Positions 21,977 to 33,015 of a stretch of DNA of 64,000 bases are shown in pieces. Every line of letters starts with the position of its first letter. Position 1 is the first letter of the stretch. The position numbers and the translations under genes are program-made. This DNA comes from Dastarcus helophoroides (lineage: Eukaryota > Arthropoda > Insecta > Coleoptera > Bothrideridae), in the NCBI GenBank assembly GCA_028583605.1, contig CM053327.1, positions 45,372,059 to 45,436,058 of the forward strand. The letters run 5' to 3'. A model generated the notes under the pieces. That model saw only the letters and a program-made list of their open reading frames with translations, was not told where the DNA came from and made no database searches.

Positions 21977-22896
21977 ATGACTTTTTCTGAGCACCCGATA
22001 TATTCAATAGTTAATTTTATTTGCGATGATGATAATTCATCGATAAATGATGATGTCAAAAATCTGTCAAAATTAATTACACAACAAAATTGCCTTATTA
22101 TGGAAGAATAATGAGAACAAAAATTATAAACCTTCCAATTTTGGAGTCCCTCAGCAGCGACTATGAATACGACGTTTCCAAAACCGACCCCGTGTACAAA
22201 GCCATAAGTCATGTGCTACACTATACAGAAAACCTCTTCTCCTCCAGGTTTTATCAAAGTGAGAAATCATCCAGAAGTAATTTTTTCAACGAAACGGATG
22301 TCTCGAACCTGTCGAAAGCCATTTCTCAAATGCTCAACGAAGGTAGCGCCATATCGGATAAACTAAAAGACGAATTAAAACCGTACCTGAATTTTCAAGA
22401 CAACATCAAGAAAAAACATAATTTCATAAAGAATGTACTAAAGTCGCCCATGTCAAATCACAAGGAAGGTGATAAAGATATAACGAATTATTCGCTTCAA
22501 GTAGATAAGAACATCATATTTTTAAAATCACTTAAATCCTCAACCGGTTACGAAATACCACCATCGGATATGTCCAGCTATGATGAAAGGGAACCCGCTT
22601 GGAAACATTCGTTAATTAGAGATTCAAAGTTGCAAAGGGCGAATAGCGAAGTTCAATTTTATAAAGTAGCCAAAACCAATACCGACAAAATTAAAAGTGA
22701 AGATAAAGGGAACGAATACGAGTGTCTACAGGAAAATCTAAGTGTTGTCAAAAAAATTTTAAGCCAAATTTCCAAACTCAGCGAAGAATTCGACAATCAG
22801 TATGATCAACAAATGTCCAAGTTGAATAGCGCTCGAAAGACAGCCAATCCTAAAATAAAAAAACGTGTGAAGTTTAAACTGAGTACTAATGAGTAA
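21977..22896 (+). CDS. Unrecognised hydrophilic protein, one-base frameshift near residue 43
   Basis: A first frame opens at ATG 21977 (MTFSEHPIYSIVNFICDDDN, continuing to QQNCLIMEE) and stops at 22110. A second frame reads on from about 22111 (MRTKIINLPILESLSSDYEY) to the stop at 22894-22896. One extra A in GAAGAATAATG near 22108 would join them into about 310 residues, so they are probably one gene with a sequencing indel or a real break. The product is rich in Ser, Lys, Asn and Glu, with several short amphipathic stretches (for example QENLSVVKKILSQISKLSEE) that could form coiled coil, and a basic C-terminus (KIKKRVKFKLSTNE). There is no signal peptide or membrane segment. It looks coding (balanced composition unlike the flanking repeats), but I do not recognise the family. 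An AATAAA lies near 23087. Confidence 0.6.
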
Positions 22897-23117
22897 AAAA
22901 ATGTATGGCATATTTAATCTTCCATAAAAGGTGTATTTATAGTGTTTAATATACACATGTACGAAATATTTGACGTATTTATTGCTAAGATAAATCACAG
23001 TTAGAGATTTATTAGACATATGAAGTAGGTATATCACATTTAAATAGTGAATTTGACTTTTTTTTAATTATTTATAAAAAATATAAAATAAACTGATGAA
23101 CGTCTGGAACGTTTGGA

Positions 23118-23309
23118 ATGTCGCGAACTCAGAACGTCTGGACGAATTTTTATGATCCTCGCCTTGTTGGATTTGTCTCGGCCTCGAATAACAGAATAAC
23201 TACTGAAATAGCGAAAAAAAATCACGAAAACTTTATAAGGAATCCGTATACAGCACCATCTCTGATTCATTACAGAAACATCACAGAAACGTACGGCAAT
23301 TTACGCTAA
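23118..23309 (+). CDS. Possible small protein of 63 residues
   Basis: An ATG-started frame begins MSRTQNVWTNFYDPRLVGFV and ends TETYGNLR. Its composition is more protein-like than most short frames here, and it starts 220 bp after the preceding gene. It could be a first coding exon or chance. A minus-strand frame overlaps it. No family recognised. Confidence 0.3.
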   Translation: MSRTQNVWTNFYDPRLVGFVSASNNRITTEIAKKNHENFIRNPYTAPSLIHYRNITETYGNLR

Positions 23310-23785
23310 CTGTAAACGTGCTGTAACCAGTTTCCAGTAGATGGCGCTGTATCTCTTTTGATTATGTCTCGTTTTTGGCGGTTTTTCGCGTAGGATTCAC
23401 TCGGAAACGAGCACGGGGCTTTGTCGCTTCGCGCGCTTTTGATGGTCCATGGTTTCCTATTCCTGACATTCCCTAACTCTTCTGAAGGGCTCGACTTTAT
23501 AAATTAAGAATTTTTAAATTTTAAACGAATTGTACAAAACAAATTCGATAAAAAATGTCGATTTTAAAGTGGCATTTTGGAAAGGAATGTTTTTCAAATT
23601 TAAACTGAACAGTTTCGAAAAAAAAGTCGAGATTTAACAGAATTTTCGAGTTTCAAATCTAAATGGGAATTTCGAAAAGAAGAATATAACGCGAAGTTGT
23701 GTGGGCAGAAAATGTTGACTATAAACTAAAAATTTTGAGAAGAAACTTCAAAATGTAAAAACGAATACGTTCCTCCACACACGAA

Positions 23786-23885
23786 TTCTTTTTCTTTACT
23801 TTCAAAACATTCAAGTTTTAAACTCGAAATTAATGCCACAATTTCGAGTTTAAAACTTGAATGTTTTGAAAGTAAAGAAAAAGAA
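23786..23885. repeat. Perfect 46-bp hairpin
   Basis: The arm 23786-23831 (ttctttttctttactttcaa...) is exactly reverse-complementary to 23840-23885, with the 8-base loop AATGCCAC. The matching place in the other arm of the inverted duplication (about 40015-40070) has only one half, so the second half was added after duplication. Confidence 0.95.
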
Positions 23886-24011
23886 ATCGTAAAAAGATAA
23901 AATATGGCACTGATCACTTGGACAAATTGAACAGCAATCAACGATCAATGATGTTAGCTTTTAACGTATTTACGCAGCTTTAAATACGATCGCGCGTATT
24001 ATTCATTTTAA

Positions 24012-24371
24012 TGTAAGGAAATATAAATTGTAGAATTTAGTACGTAAGAAAAGTTTCTAGAAAGATCTGATAAGGGAAAAGCGGCCGCGATGATGAAGCA
24101 AACGGCAGATAAGCGTTACAGAAATTTCGGCAAACGATATGCCTTATTTGCGAGATTTTTCTAGAACCCGGGAGCCAGAACTATATAAGGTGGTCATCTT
24201 TTCCTCGAATCAGTTGGTTAGAGTCAGTCAGTGTAATTAGTGAGTTAGTAGTTAGAAGTAAATCAGTGAGTTCATTATCCAGTTGTAGTGTTTCGAGTTT
24301 AGCTTGGTAATAAAGTGGGTATTATTCAATTCACGTGTTAATAATCAATTCGAACCGATAAGCCCGTAACA
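24012..24371 (-). mobile_element. Solo LTR, copy 1
   Basis: On the minus strand it runs TGTTACGGGCTTATCGGTTC ... to CTTACA. It contains a TATA-like TATATAAG/CTTATATAG region, gcggccgc, a conserved gcttatctgccgtttgcttc block and ttctagaa motifs. It is the inverted partner of 39493-39878 at the same relative site, so insertion preceded the duplication. No gag-pol is adjacent and no clean target duplication can be read. Confidence 0.7.
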
Positions 24372-24862
24372 GTATAAAAATTGCGTACCTGTTGATACCC
24401 ATTTCTACTATCTTAGAGATTGAATTTTGAAAAATCCTCCCTTAGTGCTCACCTACGTATTATGGGGAAACATTTATGAAATTTCATGCTCCTGGCCCCA
24501 ACCGTTTAAGCTGTATGTCTGTAAAAGTCAGTGCTTCGAGCTTTATTAAATAGTCTAGCCATGTACCCGATGAGGTTACATTTCAGAAACCATTAGATTT
24601 TTCTTAAACGTTAAGGAATCCATAATTTTGGTGACGTATTACTGACGTATTACTCTAGTACTATCAAAGTAGTACTCTTTCCAAATTATTGATATTAACA
24701 ATGACGTATTTTATGTGTTTTTTTATTGAATGTAATTCTTTGTTCTGATATTTATTTTAATTTCAGGTCTTTGGCCTTTTATTGATAACTTGTTAGAGAA
24801 AAATGATAAACAAATCTTGTTTCTAGCAAGTTTCGGTGGAACTACTGGTTCTTGGTCAAAAA

Positions 24863-25152
24863 TTAATATGCAAATCTTGTCCCTTGAAGCCAAAAAAAGA
24901 CTAAAAAACACAACAGTTGTCCTAACGCAATTGGATAGTCAACCTATCATCTTCAGAGGGATACTTCTTGTCCCCTGAAAAACACAACAGAGGTTGTTTT
25001 GTTGATATTTTTAATCTTTCTTGGTTTCAGGGGGAAATATTGCATCTCTCTGAAGATGATAGCTTATCGAAACTCGTTAGAGTAACTGTTGTTGTATTTT
25101 TTAATCTTTCTTGGTTTCGGGGGGCAATATTGTATCTCTCTGAAGATGATTG
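24863..25152. repeat. Palindromic element cluster P3
   Basis: Several partial arms in alternating orientation: cttgtcccttgaagcc, catcttcagagggatac, tttcttggtttcaggggg and ctctctgaagatgatagctt, ending ctctctgaagatgattg. It corresponds to the P8 cluster in the opposite arm of the large inverted duplication. Confidence 0.75.
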
Positions 25153-25381
25153 AATTCCTTCCTAATATAAACTTTATAACTACATTTTGTTACAATACTA
25201 TTACTATTATTATTGGCTATAGTGTCATGAATTGTGGGGACAGAGTTGGTGACACTTTAAAGTACAGATTTCAGCATTTGCTGCAGTGTTAGTTTCTCTT
25301 TCAACCGCATTTAGTTGTACTTATGTATTTCACGTATTTTTTTAGTAGAACCTCCTTTAGACTTCCGAGAACATAGAATAT

Positions 25382-25750
25382 TGTTACGGGCTGACCGGTT
25401 CGATTTATTACACGTGATGGATTATACCACTTTATTACCAAATTAACTTGGCACACTTCAACTGAACAGTAACTCACTACTTATTTACTAATTGCTAACC
25501 CACTAACTACACTGACTTCTAACCGACTGACTCGAAAGCTGACCGCCTTTTATAGTTCTGGCCCCCGGCTTCTAGAACTTTTCGGCAGATAAGGCTTATC
25601 GTTTGCCGAAATTTTTGGAACGCTTATCTGCCATTGGTTTTGTTATAGCGACCGCTTTCCCCTTATCAGATCCTGCTAGAAACTTTTTTTATTTACTAAA
25701 TTCTACAATTCTATTCTAAATCCTATTTCATCTATTTACATTGCGTTACA
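25382..25750 (+). mobile_element. Solo LTR, copy 2
   Basis: Begins TGTTACGGGCTGACC and ends TTGCGTTACA, with ccttttatagttctgg as the promoter-like region. It interrupts a block that is continuous in the other arm (38340-38400), so it arrived after the inverted duplication. The target duplication is not clear. Confidence 0.72.
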
Positions 25751-25783
25751 TTGTTTTATGGCAGATCTTCATCCATTTATTAT

Positions 25784-25992
25784 AGAACTTGTCCCCTGAA
25801 ACCAAGAAAGATTAAAAAACACAACAAAGGTTGTTCTAACACATTTCGACAACCAAGTTATCATCTTCAGAGAGATATGTGTATATATGGTACCTCTCTG
25901 AAGATGATAGCTTGACTGTCGAAACGCTTTAGAGCAACTGTTGTTGTATTTTTAATCTTTCTTGCTTTCAGGGGACAAGATTTGTATATCAA
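25784..25992. repeat. Palindromic element copy P4 (full palindrome)
   Basis: Left arm gaacttgtcccctgaaacc to catcttcagagagatatgtg; right arm from ctctctgaagatgatagctt to tttcaggggacaagatttg. The arms are about 90 bp with a loop near tatatatgg. The right arm holds the hammerhead-like string CTGAAGA, hairpin, GAAAC. Confidence 0.85.
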
Positions 25993-26879
25993 ACGTTAAG
26001 GAGTTAGTTTTAGGGGAACTTGTTCTACGTATACCCCCCTGTTCATCTTATATATTTTGAATTTCTTTCTTCTTTAATCTGTCAAATTGTGATTAAAACG
26101 ACATGTATTATCAACGTTGTTTGTTCTGCAGTAGTTTTCCAGTTTTACCTCCGCATGGTTACACATATAAGAAGTGCGATAAGCAAAATAAACACCGCTG
26201 CGCCGATGCGAGAGCATATCATAATCATCATATAAAGTGATGAGTTAACGTCATATACTTTCAGTATACAGATAAGGAAAAATTTTCATTGTCCATGTAA
26301 AACGCTAAGAATTGTCCCTTCCGGTCGCGGAACGTATTCCCCTACTTTGACGCAGCATGTTCGTATCTTCCAGATTAGATGTTAAAAAAAACTCATTGAG
26401 AGTTTTACAACAGTCTGGAATATTGTTTAACACAGTCTGGTGGCCTATTTGAACTCCTTATATTGTAATGTTTAAAGAGTTATTTTGTTATATTCTTCAT
26501 TAAAATTATTATTTATTTTGTTTAAGAAATCTCTTATTTTGGTTATCAAAGAATATCAATTTTATTTTGCTTTAGACTTTGATTAAATCAACGGACTAAA
26601 AGAACAAACAATACGTGGTACGCAAATTTTAATAAAATTGTTGCCTGTCAGTAGTAATCCCGTAATAAAACACGTTACAAGCTATGATGTACTACTGAAA
26701 TCTCCAACGGCACTGATCGTTGCGCTCTGCGCTGAATTGTTTACATCGGTGTAGGAGAATACAAGGCGCCGCCCATCTATCCCACTGTTAACTCTCAATG
26801 TTAAATCTCTCATTAACATTCTCCCTATGGACAGTGTTTGACTCTCCTGATGTGTATGGTTATGGCTATGGTTAACGCC

Positions 26880-27545
26880 ATAGAGAAAGGTTAGCGCCAT
26901 AAAGAAAGGTTAACGCCTAAAGGCAACCTTAAATCCAGTTGTGTGTATTATTGATTGCCTACCTTTCTTAGGATTCCAATGCCCATTTTAGGCCCTAGGA
27001 AGATGAATTTTAAAAAATCCTTTTTTAATGTTCACTAACGTTATACATAACCTTCGAGTGCAAAATTTCATTCTTGTAGAGTCACCCTTTTAGGCTGCGC
27101 GTTGCCTGTCAGTCAGTGTTAGAGTTTTATTAAACAGATTTCACGGTTTTCAAAGATTCATCATCAAAACTTTGATTATTTTTAAATCTCGAGACTTCTT
27201 ACTTGAAAATTTTAAATTCGTTTCGAATTTTTCGCTTTCAATTTACAAGTCCTTTCAAAATTTAGAAATAATTCTCTTATTTTTAGATTAGATTAGATTG
27301 TTTGGTCGAAGTTCGCTTTAAGGTCTTTTCAATTTTCAAATTTAACATCTTAAAGTGTAAATTACGGTTAAATATTGTTAATTACTACATGATGACATAA
27401 TAATGACTTGGATTTTAATTGCATTTTAAAAGAATACACGAAAACTGCTTCTTTTTTTAAACCACATACGTAACTTTGGCGTTTTACAAATTAACACATT
27501 TTATACTCGTAACTTCTATTTAACATTAACTAGAAAACAGCGCTT
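26880..27545 (-). repeat. Inner inverted repeat, partner of 31890-32545
   Basis: Read on the minus strand it matches 31890-32545: tagttacgagtataaaat, tgcattttaaaagaatacac, cgactgacaggcaacgc, ggttacgtataacgttagtg and tgggcattg. This is a second, shorter inverted pair nested inside the larger one, made of a module that recurs in direct orientation at 32866-33015 and 34500-35390. Confidence 0.8.
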
Positions 27546-27780
27546 CATTCGCATATCCAAAATTACAAGGATGAGTCAAAAATTATGTAGACTTTTCGCT
27601 TTACAACTAATTCACACAAAAATAAGAATTTACTTAAGTATTTTCTTTTTCAATATGATTGTCTGGCGCTCAGCAAGTTTGCATATTCTTTCCTAAAAAA
27701 GTGTTAATTCAGTTGCGATGTACTTGGTCTGTTTCTAGCGCGGATGGTTTGAGCGATTTGGTGATTCCTGTGCATGATGC

Positions 27781-28115
27781 TGTTGCGCGTTATCGGTTCG
27801 AAAAATCAAAACTTCGTGAATTGTAACCACTTTATTTCCAAACTGATTTCGGAACACTATTGCACTATAACGCTATTGTTATTACAATTACAATTCACTT
27901 AACTGACTAATTGACTCATTAACTGACCCCCCAACTAACTAACTCACTATTTAATTAAATGACTGAGGGAAAGACGATCGCGTATTTATAGGCTTCCGGT
28001 TTTTTAGAAGGGAATCCGTACAGATACAACTTATCGTTTCCGGAAACATCTAGAGCGCCTGACTGCCGTATGATTCATTATCGAGGCCGCTTCCCATTAT
28101 CAAATTTTTCTAGAG
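27781..28115 (+). mobile_element. Solo LTR, copy 3, diverged and 3'-truncated
   Basis: Starts TGTTGCGCGTTATCGGTTCG and follows the same layout as the other LTRs (ccactttatt, gcgtatttataggcttccgg, cttatcgtttccgg, ggccgcttccc, ttctaga), then joins the module sequence gaattccttactaatat directly. Identity to the other copies is clearly lower, so it is an older relative. Confidence 0.62.
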
Positions 28116-28404
28116 AATTCCTTACTAATATAAATTTTATAACTACATTTTGTTACAATACTATTACTATTATTATTGGTTAGTGGGACAGAGTTGGTGA
28201 TACTTTATACTACAGATTCCAGCATTTGCTGCAGTTTTAGTTTGACTTCCAATCGCATTTGGTTGAACTTATGTACTTCACGTATTCTTACCCCCAAGCA
28301 CAGCATATGTTTTATGGCGGATCGGCGGCTATTTGATTATGGCATAATCATGTCAATTTCGAGAAAAGAGATCAGACAGTAAATTCCTATATGTGACTGG
28401 GCTC

Positions 28405-28585
28405 AAAGAGAGCTTCCGTCTATGGAGACTCTTTTTTTCTATAGAACGACGAAATTCGTTGCCGAACGGAATTTTTCCTCCGACCTGCAACCTATTCATA
28501 TTTAAAAACGTTTATTTCTGCATCCTACTCGCAGTAATCCAAAAGGGTTGCCCTTTGAGAGTAATTTGTACTTGAATTTTTTTTT
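28405..28585 (+). pseudogene. Non-LTR retrotransposon C-terminal fragment
   Basis: Recognisably related to 51720-51905: cttccgtctatggagactct, tagaacgacgaaattcgttg and catcctactcgcagt. It corresponds to the SVYGDSFF.RTSKLWN...FP and HPTRS part of the product but has several frame breaks and a deletion. Confidence 0.65.
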
Positions 28586-28599
28586 TTGCAAATTGTGAA

Positions 28600-29370
28600 T
28601 TGAAAGGTCAACTTTGTTTCTCCTATTTCAGTTAGGTGATGAAAATAGATGGTTTTATTTTTTCATTATTCAGAAAAGGAATAACAGGCTGCTTTTCCTC
28701 CTAAGGCCATCTAAAGGAATTCTGGTTTTAAAGTGCCATTGTGTAAAAATTTTACTTGTTGCAGTAATCAATTTTAGTAAACTAGTGACGAATAACTTAT
28801 CGAAAAATTAATTGGAGTTGAATAATTTATCAATTTGTCATTTTTTTGTATTTTCTACTTTAAGAATGTCGTCAATTGGTAAGTGTAGAGACTGTTGGAT
28901 TCATAGAATATAATGTAATAAGTCCTTGACTTTATACAAAATCTCCAGTAAAGTTATGATTCAGTTGAATTACATAATAGGGTTCAACGTTTATTTATAG
29001 GCGAATCAAACGTGTACGAGTACGATATTTAGCGCGAATTATGCAAATTATTTAATTAAATAAGCAGCTTGTCATTGCTTTTTATGTCATTCTCAAAATA
29101 AATCAAATCCGTTGAAAAGCCACAGATTTAACATCTGGTAAATTTTATCGTAAATAAAATTAATGCGTAGCGAAGTATTTTCCTGCAACATTATAGTAAT
29201 TGATACGTTACTACTATCAATTCATTTTTTAATTGTAGAAAATCAACTAAACCAATTTAAAGGAAGGTCATGTAAACGAAGTTTAATCGTTTTCAAATTG
29301 CATCAGGATCAATCTAAACGCATACTCTTTTTAAGACTCGTTCATATTCTAGTAGTTTCTACAAATTGAT
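28600..29370. other. Unassigned intergenic sequence
   Basis: AT-rich sequence without terminal repeats, convincing frames or matches to other parts of the window. The open frames here are short and of low-complexity composition. Confidence 0.6.
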
Positions 29371-29375
29371 TAAGG

Positions 29376-29790
29376 TTTTCTTCCCGAACTGACGACACGG
29401 GAAGGATGGCAGGGGCTTTCGCCATCACTTCTGGATTATCGCAATTAGTTGAGGAACCCACAAGAATTCCTGATGTAGATACCCATCAACCTACTCTATT
29501 CGACCTTTTCCTTACAAATTCACCAAATTCGTATAAAATTTCTGTGACATCACCGCTTGGAAATTCGGATTACAAGCTTGTAACAGCCTCTGGCTCGCTT
29601 CATATACCACCTCCCTTCCAGACGCAGCCCCGTAACACTTTAACTCTGCAAACTGGGAAGAATTAAGAGACTTCTTTGCATCTTTTCCATAGCTTTAACT
29701 CAGACAACCCTTCCTTAGTCGCCGAATCCATCACTATTGTTCTCGGTACTGCTTAAGACACTTTTCTTTTTAACGTTGAGCACCCACCTT
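29376..29790 (+). pseudogene. CR1/L2-like non-LTR endonuclease fragment
   Basis: Encodes RTDDTGRMAGAFAITSGLSQ, LVEEPTRIPDVDTHQP, LFDLFLTNSP and VTSPLGNSDYKLV, then, after a shift, NWEELRDFFASFPY and NPSLVAESITIV. The pattern LxQLVxxPTRIPD...LFDLFLT...PLGxSDH is the C-terminal part of an apurinic-type endonuclease; the last His is Tyr here. No reverse transcriptase follows in this orientation. Confidence 0.75.
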
Positions 29791-29859
29791 ATGATTCTGT
29801 GATTGTCGTTGGTTCTGTTGAAATTATACTTGGTTACTTTACGCTTCCAGGTTTTTGAT

Positions 29860-30055
29860 ATAAATGGCAGTAAATTTACGGCAGCAATATTATTCACAAA
29901 ATCCGGTCGCGAATAAATAACTTCGAGTTTTGTTTTTAATCGAGGCGCACACTCTTGTGGATAAACTGAAGTCGTAGCTTCAGGGATATTAACTTTGGCA
30001 TAATTCCACCAACTTCTTAGTTCTTCAATTAAGCGGGATCACCATGGGAGTGTAA
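29860..30055 (-). pseudogene. Coding relic of unknown family, related to 55440-55515 plus 58905-58990
   Basis: A minus-strand frame reads RLIEELRSWWNYAKVNIPEA, TTSVYPQECAPRLKTKLEV, IYSRPDFVNNIAAVNLLPFI and SKTWKRKVTKY. The same block, diverged (EVIYSRPDFVNIIADVNLL), is at 55440-55515, where hAT-type element E4 cuts it. The two-copy pattern with amino-acid-level conservation suggests a protein-coding origin; I do not recognise it. Confidence 0.45.
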
Positions 30056-30059
30056 ATGT

Positions 30060-30610
30060 ACGCGTCTAATTATTCTTTGGAAAAATGTATTAGTTCTTTT
30101 TAATTACATACTTTTTTTTAATTACATACTTTTCTTTAATTACATATTTTTCTTTGATTACATACTTCTCTTTAATTACATAGTTTCTTCTCAACACAAC
30201 AGTTGATATTTAATGAAAAAGACGTCACGTTTGCATTTCAATCCAATCCAAACCAAAAATGGAAGCCGTTTTGTATCACTCAAATCTGTTTATGAAAATG
30301 TTCAAACATTATTCTTCTCAAATTGATAATTAAGGAATTCTCGGATACCATAACAGATAATAATATTGCAGGGAAATAAATATTTTGTTTTGATAACTTA
30401 TCCTTCATTTATACATACGTATCTCACTCTATAGATTGATGTTTGTTCTACAAATTCACATGATTTACATTTACTTCACATTTTATAATGATGCATCCAG
30501 AAACTAGATGCACCGTAATACGAACCCGTGAAGCTGTAAATTTTTCAGTAAATTAGCTTCGTTTTTTTGTTGCTATTAGTGTTATTAATTTTACACAATT
30601 TGGTTACTTA
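30060..30610. other. Unassigned AT-rich sequence with a short imperfect tandem
   Basis: At 30105-30190 a ~17-bp motif (tttttaattacatac) repeats about five times. Otherwise no structure or frame is visible. Confidence 0.55.
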
Positions 30611-30612
30611 AA

Positions 30613-30768
30613 TTTGGTGGAAGGGACTGGTCCTTGGTTATCTTCAAAAATTGAAATACAGAATTTGTCCCCTGAAACCAAAAAAGATTAAAAAAACACA
30701 ACAAGAGCAACGTTTGTTGTGTTTTTTAATCTTTCTTAATTTCAGGGGACAAGTTCCGTATTTCAATT
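30613..30768. repeat. Palindromic element copy P5 (short loop)
   Basis: Has the outer left motif tttggtggaagggactggtc then gaaatacagaatttgtcccc, and closes with ttcaggggacaagttccgta. The arms almost meet in the middle (acaacaagagcaacg), so the hammerhead-like core is absent. Confidence 0.82.
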
Positions 30769-31086
30769 GGTTACTTAAAGAAACCAAATTGTGATATTTA
30801 TAAATCGATTCGATTAGGAGCTACAACAGTCAAGGTCGACAAAATTATGTTATGAAATGAAATGAAAAAATGCATTTTAATTATACGTAATATGTAATGA
30901 ATAGCTCTTAAACAAAATATCAAAACTTAACTTGTCTAGAGGTCTAGACGTTCCATATTAAAACGAGTTTTACTAATGCCACGTTAAATGACATATTGAG
31001 AACGACATTTTTTTAACAAACTTAATATCACGTTTCTCTAGGAGCTAGTGAAATACTGGTCGTCTATATTTAGCGTTAAAAAAAAA

Positions 31087-31250
31087 TCTTGATATCTGGC
31101 TTCACATGCAGTGCTTAATAAATTTTAATTTCACTTCTTTAGCAAGCAAACCAGGATATTATTCTTCATGGTAGACCCTTATTGACCGGATATTATTATC
31201 TAATTGTAATGAAAATTTAAAGCCCGTTGAGCATCTTAAACTTGAGATGA
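31087..31250. repeat. Dispersed repeat shared with 6969-7096
   Basis: Same block (ggcttcacatgcagtg to catcttaaac) with an added segment around ttcatggtagacccttattg. Confidence 0.7.
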
Positions 31251-31559
31251 ATCAATCTCTGGATGAGTCCTACCAAAATTTGAATTATTCGTATTGGAAA
31301 CAAGGAAGAGTTGGAGCTGCAAAAAATTATGAAATTACGATATTGATTGATTGATATTGAGGGGCTAACTTGGATGAAAGGGTCTGACCGAATCTGATTG
31401 ATTTATTCTTCACGTAGTCGCATTTCAAAAATTGTTTAGAAAATTGTCAACAAACCATAAAAAATTTAAATATTTCCAAACTGGGCCGAAGAAATGTTAA
31501 ATAAATTGAAAAAAACCTGATTGATTTATGTTGCACTGAAAATTTTAAAAATTCTGCTG

Positions 31560-31845
31560 TTCCCTTAGTCGATCTGTAGCAGCGATAGATAATGGTTTGT
31601 CGGAGAAGAAAGATGACACAAGGTTACCAACATCTGCGTAGCGTAGGATTGGAAGTTGAAACTAAGAGATCGTTTATGTGTAACAGAAATAGAGTAGGAG
31701 ACAGAACAGACCCCTGAGGCACCCCTGCGTTAATCGCAAATGGATGAGATGCCATCGACGACGACCTGAAGAGATCTGTCAGCGAGAAAATTGGATATCA
31801 AATGACAGAGCCCAGGAGGAAGACCATAAGATGTTAATTTGACGA
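31560..31845 (-). pseudogene. CR1/L2-like reverse transcriptase fragment
   Basis: On the minus strand it encodes LISNFLADRSLQVVVDGISS, then, after a frame change, FAINAGVPQGSVLSPTLFLL, HINDLLVSTSNPTLR and a broken YAD motif (YADVGNL, where a functional enzyme has YADD). GVPQGSVLSPTLF..HINDL is diagnostic of CR1-group reverse transcriptases. Truncated at both ends. Confidence 0.75.
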
Positions 31846-31889
31846 GAAAAGATCGGTGCCAAACTAGTTAATGGGAGTGTTTTGTCAAA

Positions 31890-32830
31890 TAGATAGTTAC
31901 GAGTATAAAATATGCCATTTTATCAAACGCTAAAGTTACCTATATGGTTTAAAAGAACAGTTTTCGTGTATTCTTTTAAAATGCAATTAAAGTCATTATT
32001 ATGTCATCATGTAGTAATTAACAATATTTAACAGTAATTTACGCTTTAAAATGTTAAATTTGAAAATTGAAAAGACCTAAAGCGAACCTCGACCTAACAA
32101 TCTAACCTAATCTAAAAACAAGACAATTATTTTAAAATTTTGAAAGTACATGTAAATTGAAAGCGAAAAGTTGGTATATTTAGGGAGAATTCGAAACGAA
32201 TTTAAAATTTTCAAGTAAGAAGTCTCGAGATTTAAACATAATCGAAGTTTTGATGACGAATCTTTGAAAACTGTGAAATCTGTTTAATAAAACTCTAACA
32301 CCGACTGACAGGCAACGCACAGCCTAAAAGGGTGACTCTACAAGAATGAAATTTTGCACACGAAGGTTACGTATAACGTTAGTGAACACTAAAAAAGGAT
32401 TTTTTAAAATTCATCTTCCAAGGGCCTAAAATGGGCATTGAAACCCTAAAAAAGGTAAGCAATATATAATACAGACAATTGGATTTAAAGTCGTCTTTAC
32501 GCGTTAACCTCTCTCTATGGCGTTAAACTTTCTCTATGGCGTTAGCCATATACTGAAAGTATATGGCGTTAACTCATCACTTTGACAGTATGAAATGTTC
32601 TCGCATCGGCGCGGCGGTGTTTATTCTGCTTATCGCACTTCTTATATGTGTGGCCATGCGGAAGTAAAACTGGAAAACTGTTGCAGAACGAACCACGTTG
32701 ATAATATATGTCGTCGTTTTAACCACAATTTGACAAATTCAAGGGTTTTTGGAGAAGAAGGAAATTTAAAATACATCAGATGAAAAGGAAAGTATGGGTT
32801 GAACCCCTAAAGTTAACTCCTTAACGTTTG
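31890..32830 (+). repeat. Repeat module with gcgttaacc tandem, plus-strand copy
   Basis: The module runs from tagttacgagtataaaat through a short tandem of gcgttaacctctctctatg, then tgttctcgcatcggcgcgg, to caacaatt-like and cagatgaaaag ends. Copies lie at 26880-27545 (inverted), 34500-35030 and 37820-38110. It has no lasting reading frame (62-91 codons, not conserved at stops), so it looks like a non-coding mobile repeat of unknown class. Confidence 0.7.
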
Positions 32831-32865
32831 ATATATAAATCTTGTCCTCGACCAAACAATCTAAT

Positions 32866-33015
32866 CTAATCTAAAAACAAGACAATTATTTTTAAATTTT
32901 GAAAGCACATGTAAATTGAAAGCGAAAAGTTGATATATTTAGGGAAAATTCGAAACGAATTTAAAATGTTCAAGTAAGAAGTCTCGGGATTAAAAAAAAT
33001 CGAAACTTCGATGAG
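32866..33015 (+). repeat. Repeat module fragment, left of E3
   Basis: Repeats the start of the module (caatctaatctaatctaaaa, catgtaaattgaaagcg, agtaagaagtctcg). Its continuation is found at 34492 onward, on the other side of hAT-type element E3. Confidence 0.78.

Larger units (their letters stand above)
23480..26280 (+). repeat. Left arm of a large inverted duplication (partner 37820-40640)
   Basis: The reverse complement of this segment is collinear with 37820-40640. Matching blocks include ctcgacttt...aattcttaaattt at the outer edge, the LTR at 24012-24371, gtgagcactaagggaggatt, several palindromic-element copies, and gcgttaactcatcac with its cggcgcggcggtg neighbour at the inner edge. This arm has an extra solo LTR (25382-25750) and a fold-back at 23786-23885 that the partner lacks. 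Confidence 0.85.

Noticed and set aside
26682..26900. 72-codon minus-strand frame
   Set aside because: Part lies in the gcgttaacc tandem; it is not conserved in the other module copies.
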